Source: Ctena decussata
Taxonomy: Eukaryota; Mollusca; Bivalvia; Lucinida; Lucinidae
Assembly (NCBI GenBank): GCA_963989385.1
Contig: OZ022509.1
Coordinates: 81,540,043 to 81,604,042 of the forward strand
Direction: 5' to 3'
DNA length: 64,000 nucleotides
Shown here: piece by piece, positions 55,374 through 64,000 of the stretch
How positions within the stretch are numbered: position 1 is the stretch's first letter
Layout of the letters: the number at the start of each line of letters is the position of its first letter
Notes under the pieces: model-generated
Database searches by the model: none
What the model saw: the letters and a program-made list of their open reading frames with translations, nothing else
Told to the model about the DNA's origin: nothing
Position numbers and translations under genes: made by a program

Positions 55374-55805
55374 TTGTTCAAAAATCCATGCTTTGAGGGT
55401 GTGGACCATAATTTCGCGGTAAATGGCCTCCCCAGTGTGGTAAAAATGCCCAAAATCGGTATAAAAAGAAAGCTAAGATATTTTGCTAAACCATTATGAT
55501 AAGCTCTAACCTTTGAAACTGTTAGTTTAGCTGTTTTTAGCGTTTTGATAATTAGGATTGGTTCAAATATCCAATTTTTGAGGGTGTGGACCATCATTTC
55601 GCGGTACATGGCTTCCCCAGTGTGGAAAAATGCCCAAAATCAGAATAATATGAAAGCTAGGATATTCTGCTACTCCATTATAATAAGCTTTAACCTTTGA
55701 AACTGTTAGTTTAGCTGTTTTAGGGTTTTAAATAATTAGGATTGGTTCAAATATCCAATAATTGAGGGTATGGATCATCATTTCGCTGTACGTGGCTTAC
55801 CCAGT
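55374..55805. repeat. ~185-bp tandem repeat, about 2.3 copies
   Basis: GAGGGT(G/A)TGGA(C/T)CAT recurs at about 55396, 55580 and 55765, with CATTTCGCGGTA, CCCCAGTGTGG, AATGCCCAAAATC and CCTTTGAAACTGTTAGTTTAG. It directly abuts the satellite array. Confidence 0.9.
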
Positions 55806-58800
55806 GTAACTAAGCCGAGTCTTGTCCGATCCTCAAAAACTTTGCTGTTTCCTGAACAAGTGATTGGCCCCCTTCAAACAAAAGAAACACAAAATTTAAA
55901 AAATTAGGGGTTTAGATTTTGACTTGGGCTTAGGCTTAGGAAAAGCGCCATTTTGAAAGCGCTATAACAAAGCCGAGTCTTGTCCGATCCTCAAAAACTT
56001 TGCTGTTTCCTGAACAAGTGATTGGCCCCCTTCAAACAAAAGAAACACACAATTTAAAAAATAACGGGTTTAGATTTTGACTTGGGCTTAAGCTTAGGAA
56101 AAGCGACATTTTGAAAGGGCTATAATTAAGCCGAGTCTTGTCCGATCCTCAAAAACTTTGCTGTTTCCTGAACAAGTGATTGGCCCCCTTCAAACAAAAG
56201 AAACACAAAATTTAAAAAATTAGGGGTTTAGATTTTGACTTGGGCTTAGGCTTAGGAAAAGCGCCATTTTGAAAGCGCTATAACAAAGCCGAGTCTTGTC
56301 CGATCCTCAAAAACTTTGCTGTTTCCTGAACAAGTGATTGGCCCCCTTCAAACAAAAGAAACACACAATTTAAAAAATAACGGGTTTAGATTTTGACTTG
56401 GGCTTAAGCTTAGGAAAAGCGCCATTGTGAAAGGGCTATAACTAAGCCGAGTCTTGTCCGATCCTCAAAAACTTTTCTGTTTCCTGAACAAGTGATTGGC
56501 CCCCTTCAAACAACGAAACATAAAATTTAAAAAATAAGGGGTTTAGATTTTGACTTGGGCTTAGGTTGAGGAAAAGCGCCATTTTGAAAGGGCTATAACT
56601 AAGCCGAGTCTTGTCCGATCCTTAAAAACTTTGCTGTTTCCTGAACAAGTGATTGGCCCCCTTCAAACAAAAGAAACTCAAAATTTAAAAACTAAGCGGT
56701 TTAGATTTTGATTTGGGCTTAGGCTTAGGAAAAGCGCCATTTTGAAAGGGCCATAACTAAGCCGAGTCGTGTCTGTTCCTCAAAAACTTTGCTGTTTCCT
56801 GAAAAAGGATTGGCCCCTTCAAACAAAAGAAACACAAAATTTAAAAAATAAAGGGTTTAGATTTTGACTTGGGATTAGGCTTAGAAAAAGCGCCATTTTG
56901 AAGGGCTATAACTAAGCCGAGTCTTGTCCGATCCTCATAAACTTTGCTATTTCCTGAACAAGTGATTGACTCCCTTCAAACAAAAGAAACACAAAATTTA
57001 AAAAATAAGGGGTTTAGATTTTGACTTGGGGTTAAGCTTAGGAAAAGCGCCATTGTGAAAGGGCTATAACTAAGCCGAGTCTTGTCCGATCCTCAAAAAC
57101 TTTGCTGTTTCCTGAACAAGTGATTGGCCCCTAAACATAAAAGAAATTCAAAATTTAAAAAATAAGGGGTTTAGATTTTGAATTGGGCTTAGACTTTGAA
57201 AAAGCGCCAAATTGAAAGGGCTATAACTAAGCCGAGTCTTGTCCGATCCTCAAAAACTTTGCTGTTTCCCGAACAAGTGATTGGCCCCCTTCAAACAAAA
57301 GAAACACACAATTTAAAAAATAATGGGTTTAGATTTTGACTTTGGCTTAAGCTTAGGAAAAGCGACATTTTGAAAGGGCTATAACTAAGCCGAGTCTTGT
57401 CCGATCCTCAAAAACTTTTCTGTTTTCTGAACAAGTGATTGGCCCCTTCAAACAACGAAACATAAAATTTAAAAAATAAGGGGTTTAGATTTTGCTTTGG
57501 GCTTAGGCTTATAAAAGCGTCATTTTGAAAGGGCTATTACTAAGCCGAGCTTTGTCCGATTCTCAAAAACTTTACTGTTTCCCGAACAAGTGATTGGCCC
57601 CTTTCAAACAAAAGAAACACAAAATTTAAAAACTAAGGGGTTTAGATTTTGACTTGGGCTTAGGCTTAGGAAAAGCGCCATTTTGAAAGGGCAATAACTA
57701 AGCCGAGTCTTGTCCGATCCTCAAAAACTTTGCTGTTTCCTGAACAAGTGATTGGCCCCCTTGAAACAAAAGAAACACAAAATTTAAAAAATAAGGGGTT
57801 TAGATTTTGACTTGGGCCCAGGTTTAGGAAAAGCGCCATTTTGAAAGGGCTATAACTAAGCCGAGTCTTGTCCGATCCTCAAAAACTTTGCTGTTTCCTG
57901 AACAAGTAATTGGCCCCCTTCAAACAAAAGAAACTCAAAATTTAAAAACTAAGCAGTTTAGATTTTGACTTGGGCTTAGGCTTAGGAAAAGCGCCATTTT
58001 GAAAGGGCTATAACTAAGCCGAGTCTTGTCTGTTCCTCAAAAACTTTGCTGTTTCCTGAAAAAGGATTGGCCCCTTCAAACAAAAGAAACACAAAATTTA
58101 AAAAATAAAGGGTTTAGATTTTGACTTGGGATTAGGCTTAGAAAAAGCGCCATTTTGAAGGGCTATAACTAAGCCGAGTCTTGTGCGATCCTCATAAACT
58201 TTGCTATTTCCTGAACAAGTGATTGACTCCCTTCAAACAAAAGAAACACAAAATTTAAAAAATAAGAGCTTTAGATTTTGACTTGGTGTTAAGCTTAGGA
58301 AAAGCGCCATTGTGAAAGGGCTATAACTAAGCCGAGTCTTGTCCGATCCTCAAAAACTTTGCTGTTTCCTGAACAAGTGATTGGCCCCCTTCACATAAAA
58401 GAAATTCAAAATTTAAAAAAATAAGGGGTTTAGATTATGAATTGGGCTTAGGCTTAGGAAAAGCGCCAAATTGAAAGGGCTATAACTAAGCCGAGTTAAG
58501 CCGATCCTCAAAAACTTTGCTGTTTCCTGAACAAGTGATTGGCCCCCTTCACATAAAAGAAATTCAAAATTTAAAAAAATAAGGGGTTTAGATTATGAAT
58601 TGGGCTTAGGCTTAGGAAAAGCGCCAAATTGAAAGGGCTATAACTAAGCCGAGTTAAGCCGATCCTCAAAAACTTTGCTGTTTCCTGAACAAGTGATTGG
58701 CCCCCTTCACATAAAAGAAATTCAAAATTTAAAAAATAAGGGGTTTAGATTTTGAATTGGGTTTAGGCTTAGGAAAAGCGCCAAATTAAAAGGGCTATAA

Positions 58801-61800
58801 CTAAGCCGAGTCTTGTGCGATCCTCAAAAACTTTGCTGTTTCCTGAACAAGTGATTGGCCCCCTTCAAACAAAAGAAACACACAATTTAAAAAATAACGG
58901 GTTTAGATTTTGACTTGGGCTTAAGCTTAGGAAAAGCGACATTTTGAAAGGGCTATAACTAAGCCGAGTCTTGTCCGATCCTCAAAAACTTTGCTGTTTC
59001 CTGAACAAGTGATTAGCCCCCTTCAAACAACGAAACATAAAATTTAAAAAATAAGGGGTTTAGATTTTGACTTGGGCTTAGGTTGAGGAAAAGCGCCATT
59101 TTGAAAGGGCTATAACTAAGCCGAGTCTTGTCCGATCCTTAAAAACTTTGCTGTTTCCTGAACAAGTGATTGGCCCCCTTCAAACAAAGGAAACTCAAAA
59201 TTCAACAACTAAGCGGTTTAGATTTTGATTTGGGCTTAGGCTTAGGAAAAGCGCCATTTCGAAAGGGCTATAACTAAGCCGAGTCGTGTCTGTTCCTCAA
59301 AAACTTTGCTGTTTCCTGAAAAAGGATTGGCCCCTTCAAACAAAAGAAACACAAAATTTAAAAAAAATAAAGGGTTTAGATTTTGAACTGGGATTAGGCT
59401 TAGAAAAAGCGCCATTTTGAAGGGCTATAACTAAGCCGAGTCTTGTCCGATCCTCATAAACTTTGCTATTTCCTGAACAAGTGATTGACTCCCTTCAAAC
59501 AAAAGAAACACAAAATTTAAAAAATAAGAGGTTTAGATTTTGACTTGGGGTTAAGCTTAGGAAAAGCGCCATTGTGAAAGGGCTATAACTAAGCCGAGTC
59601 TTGTCCGATCCTCAAAATCTTTGCTGTTTCCTGAACAAGTGATTTGCCCCTTAACATAAAAGAAATTCAAAATTTAAAAAATAAGGGGTTTAGATTTTGA
59701 ATTGGGCTTAGGCTTTGGAAAAGCGCCAAATTGAAAGGGCTATAACTAAGCCGAGTCTTGTCCGATCCTCAAAAACTTTGCTGTTTCCCGAACAAGTGAT
59801 TGGCCCCCTTCAAACAAAAGAAACACACAATTTAAAAAATAACGGGTTTAGATTTTGACTTTGGCTTAAGCTTAGGAAAAGCGACATTTTGAAAGGGCTA
59901 TAACTAAGCCGAGTCTTGTCCGATCCTCAAAAACTTTTCTGTTTTCTGAACAAGTGATTGGCCCCTTCAAACAACGAAACATAAAATTTAAAAAATAAGG
60001 GGTTTAGATTTTGCTTTGGGCTTAGGCTTATAAAAGCGTCATTTTGAAAGGGCTATTACTATGCCGAGCTTTGTCCGATCCTCAAAAACTTTACTGTTTC
60101 CCGAACAAGTGATTGGCCCCTTTCAAACAAAAGAAACACAAAATTTAAAAACTAAGGGGTTTAGATTTTGACTTGGGCTTAGGCTTAGGAAAAGCGCCAT
60201 TTTGAAAGGGCAATAACTAAGCCGAGTCTTGTCCGATCCTCAAAAACTTTGCTGTTTCCTGAACAAGTGATTGGCCCCCTTGAAACAAAAGAAACACAAA
60301 ATTTAAAAAATAAGGGGTTTAGATTTTGACTTGGGCTCAGGTTTAGGAAAAGCGCCATTTTGAAAGGGCTATAACTAAGCCGAGTCTTGTCCGATCCTCA
60401 AAAACTTTGCTGTTTTCTGAACAAGTGATTGGCCCCCTTCAAACAAAAGAAACTCAAAATTTAAAAACTAAGCAGTTTAGATTTTGACTTGGGCTTAGGC
60501 TTAGGAAAAGCGCCATTTTGAAAGGGCTATAACTAACCGAGTCTTGTCTGTTCCTCAAAAACTTTGCTGTTTCCTGAAAAAGGATTGGCCCCTTCAAACA
60601 AAAGAAACACAAAATTTAAAAAATAAAGGGTTTAGATTTTGACTTGGGATTAGGCTTTGAAAAAGCGCCATTTTGAAGGGCTATAACTAAGCCGAGTCTT
60701 GTGCGATCCTCATAAACTTTGCTATTTCCTGAACAAGTGATTGACTCCCTTCAAACAAAAGAAACACAAAATTTAAAAAATAAGAGGTTTAGATTTTGAC
60801 TTGGTGTTAAGCTTAGGAAAAGCGCCATTGTGAAAGGGCTATAACTAAGCCGAGTCTTGTCCGATCCTCAAAAATTTTGCTGTTTCCTGAACAAGTGATT
60901 GGCCCCCTTCACATAAAAGAAATTCAAAATTTAAAAAAATAACGGGTTTAGATTATGAATTGGGCTTAGGCTTAGGAAAAGCGCCAAATTGAAAGGGCTA
61001 TAACTAAGCCGAGTTAAGCCGATCCTCAAAAACTTTGCTGTTTCCTGAACAAGTGATTGGCCCCCTTCACATAAAAGAAATTCAATATTTAAAAAATAAG
61101 GGGTTTAGATTTTGAATTGGGTTTAGGCTTAGGAAAAGCGCCAAATTAAAAGGGCTATAACTAAGCCGAGTCTTGTGCGATCCTCAAAAACTTTGCTGTG
61201 TCCTGAACAAGTGATTGGCCCCCGTCAAACGAAAGAAACACAAAATTTTAGAAATAAGGGGTTTAGATTTTGACTTGGGCTTAGGCTTAGGAAAAGCGCC
61301 ATTTTGAAAGGGCTATAACTAAGCCGAGTCTTGTCCGATCCTCAAACTTTGCTGTTTCCTGAACAAGTGATTGGCCCCCTTCAAACAAAAGAAACACAAA
61401 ATTAAAAAAAAAAAAGGGCTTTAGATTTTGACTTGGGTTTAAGCTTAGGAAAAGCACCATTTTGAAAGGGCTATAACTAAGCCGAGTCTTGTCCGATCCT
61501 CAAAAACTTTGCTGTTTCCTGAACAAGTGATTGGCCCCCTTCACATAAAAGAAATTCAAAATTTAAAAAATAAGGGGTTTAGATTTTGAATTGGGTTTAG
61601 GCTTAGGAAAAGCGCCATTTTGAAAGGGCTATAACTAAGCCGAGTCTTGTCCGATCCTCAAACATTGCTGTTTCCTGAACAAGTGATTGGCCCCCTTCAA
61701 ACAAAAGAAACACAAAATTAAAAAAAAAAAAAGGGCTTTAGATTTTGACTTGGGTTTAAGCTTAGGAAAAGCACCATTTTGAAAGGGCTATAACTAAGCC

Positions 61801-64000
61801 GAGTCTTGTCCGATCCTCAGAAACTTTGCTGTTTCCTGAACAAGTGATTGGCCCCCTTCAAACAAAAGAAATACAAAATTTAAAAAATAAATGGTTTAGA
61901 TTTTGACTTGGGCTTAGGCTAAGGAAAAGTGCCATTTTGAAAGGGCTATAACTAAGCCGAGTCTTGTCCGATCCTCAAAAACTTTGCTGTTTCCTGAACA
62001 AGTGATTGGCCCACCTCAAACAAAAGAAACACAAAATTTAAAAAATAAGGGGTTAGATTTTGAATTGGGCTTAGGCTTTGGAAAAGCGCCAAATTGAAAG
62101 GGCTATAACTAAGCCGAGTCTTGTCCGATCCTCAAAAACTTTGCTGTTTCCTGAACAAGTGATTGGCCCCCTTCAAACAAAAGAAACACACAATTTAAAA
62201 AATAACGGGTTTAGATTTTGACTTTGGCTTAAGCTTAGGAAAAGCGACATTTTGAAAGGGCTATAACTAAGCCGAGTCTTGTCCGATCCTCAAAAACTTT
62301 TCTGTTTTCTGAACAAGTGATTGGCCCCTTCAAACAACGAAAATAAAATTTAAAAAATAAGGGGTTTAGATTTTGACTTGGGCTTAGGCTTAGGAAAAGC
62401 GTCATTTTGAAAGGGCTATTACTAAGCCGAGCTTTGTCCGATCCTCAAAAACTTTACTGTTTCCCGAACAAGTGATTGGCCCCTTTCAAACAAAAGAAAC
62501 ACAAAATTTAAAAACTAAGGGGTTTAGATTTTGACTTGGGCTTAGGCTTAGGAAAAGCGCCATTTTGAAAGGGCAATAACTAAGCCGAGTCTTGTCCGAT
62601 CCTCAAAAACTTTGCTGTTTCCTGAACAAGTGATTGGCCCCCTTGAAACAAAAGAAACACAAAATTTAAAAAATAAGGGGTTTAGATTTTGACTTGGGCT
62701 CAGGTTTAGGAAAAGCGCCATTTTGAAAGGGCTATAACTAAGCCGAGTCTTGTCCGATCCTCAAAAACTTTGCTGTTTCCTGAACAAGTGATTGGCCCCC
62801 TTCAAACGAAAGAAACTCAAAATTTAAAAACTAAGCAGTTTAGATTTTGACTTGGGCTTAGGCTTAGGAAAAGCGCCATTTTGAAAGGGCTATAACTAAG
62901 CCGAGTCTTGTCTGTTCCTCAAAAACTTTGCTGTTTCCTGAAAAAGGATTGGCCCCTTCAAACAAAAGAAACACAAAATTTAAAAAATAAAGGGTTTAGA
63001 TTTTGACTTGGGATTAGGCTAAGGAAAAGCGCCATTTTGAAGGGCTATAACTAAGCCGAGTCTTGTGCGATCCTCATAAACTTTGCTATTTCCTGAACAA
63101 GTGATTGACTCCCTTCAAACAAAAGAAACACAAAATTTAAAAAATAAGAGGTTTAGATTTTGACTTGGGGTTAAGCTTAGGAAAAGCGCCATTGTGAAAG
63201 GGCTATAACTAAGCCGAGTCTTGTCCGATCCTCAAAAACTTTGCTGTTTCCTGAACAAGTGATTGGCCCCCTTCACATAAAAGAAATTCAAAATTTAAAA
63301 AAATAACGGGTTTAGATTATGAATTGGGCTTAGGCTTAGGAAAAGCGCCAAATTGAAAGGGCTATAACTAAGCCGAGTTAAGCCGATCCTCAAAAACTTT
63401 GCTGTTTCCTGAACAAGTGATTGGCCCCCTTCACATAAAAGAAATTCAAAATTTAAAAAATAAGGGGTTTAGATTTTGAATTGGGTTTAGGCTTAGGAAA
63501 AGCGCCAAATTAAAAGGGCTATAACTAAGCCGAGTCTTGTGCGATCCTCAAAAACTTTGCTGTGTCCTGAACAAGTGATTGGCCCCCGTCAAACGAAAGA
63601 AACACAAAATTTAAGAAATAAGGGGTTTAGATTTTGACTTGGGCTTAGGCTTAGGAAAAGCGCCATTTTGAAAGGGCTATAACTAAGCCGAGTCTTGTCC
63701 GATCCTCAAACTTTGCTGTTTCCTGAACAAGTGATTGGCCCCCTTCAAACAAAAGAAACACAAAATTAAAAAAAAAAAAAAGGGCTTTAGATTTTGACTT
63801 GGGTTTAAGCTTAGGAAAAGCACCATTTTGAAAGGGCTATAACTAAGCCGAGTCTTGTCCGATCCTCAAAAACTTTGCTGTTTCCTGAACAATCGATTGG
63901 CCCCCTTCAAACAAAAGAAATAAAAAATTTAAAAAATAAATGGTTTAGATTTTGACTTGGGCTTAGGGTAAGGAAAAGTGCCATTTTGAAAGGGCTATAA
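55806..64000. repeat. satellite array, ~157-163-bp monomer, with higher-order structure
   Basis: About 50 head-to-tail monomers run to the end of the window. Monomer words: AAGCCGAGTCTTGTCCGATC, CTTTGCTGTTTCCTGAACAA, GTGATTGGCCCCCTTCAAAC, GGGGTTTAGATTTTGACTTG, AGGAAAAGCGCCATTTTGAA. Variant monomers recur at fixed offsets. GCCGAGTTAAGCCGATCC occurs at about 58491, 58648, 61013 and 63377. TAAAAGCGTC or AAAAGCGTC occurs at about 57510, 60029 and 62397. So a higher-order repeat of about 2.36-2.52 kb exists, the difference being one extra monomer. No ORFs. The right boundary is not reached. Confidence 0.97.

Noticed and set aside
55806..64000. Telomere-like GGCTTAGGCTTAGG in each satellite monomer
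   Set aside because: Only two degenerate repeats per 160-bp monomer; not a TTAGGG array.

Overview
This is a repeat-rich, AT-rich eukaryotic window, most likely from a bivalve mollusc (inference). The grounds are an intron-split ETS gene, abundant tRNA-derived SINEs, a BEL/Pao retroelement, palindromic MITEs and a long AT-rich satellite. The species cannot be named from the sequence alone. Nothing looks prokaryotic.

Layout. 0-11.6 kb is intergenic sequence full of short mobile elements: 240-bp palindromic MITEs (801, 2081), a 1.19-kb TA-flanked DNA transposon (2705), tRNA-derived SINEs (7353, 7808), a 1.4-kb near-perfect foldback (8273-9689), and a ~100-bp-period array of the palindrome GTAGGAATATTCCTAC (10509-11576) split by a SINE with a 13-bp target duplication. 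11.76-16.54 kb is a decayed BEL/Pao LTR retrotransposon with its 3' LTR. 18.4-24.0 kb holds the only convincing host gene: the last three exons of an ELF3/EHF-like ETS transcription factor on the + strand, with an in-frame TGA in the first of them. Its introns carry a 12-copy CRE-like tandem array and a SINE.

24-33 kb is dispersed repeats, a MITE and a minus-strand reverse-transcriptase relic. 33.4-40.2 kb is a compound inverted repeat built from ~1-kb units, one of them interrupted by an 849-bp pogo/Tigger-like element with a recoverable empty site. 40.95-46.19 kb is a decayed multi-exon gene of a mobile element: a zinc-finger N-terminus, small phase-1 acidic exons, a Crypton-like tyrosine recombinase, and then, nearly contiguous, a KMT5A-like SET methyltransferase domain. 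This recombinase-SET combination is the most unusual thing here.

46.2-54.85 kb is a minisatellite array split by a 6.4-kb element with ~185-bp terminal inverted repeats and a TTA target duplication. That element itself holds a nested 1.35-kb inverted-repeat element. From 55.8 kb to the window end runs a ~157-163-bp satellite with higher-order repeats of about 2.36-2.52 kb.

The genes do not form a pathway. The window reads as one host gene tail surrounded by nested transposon history.
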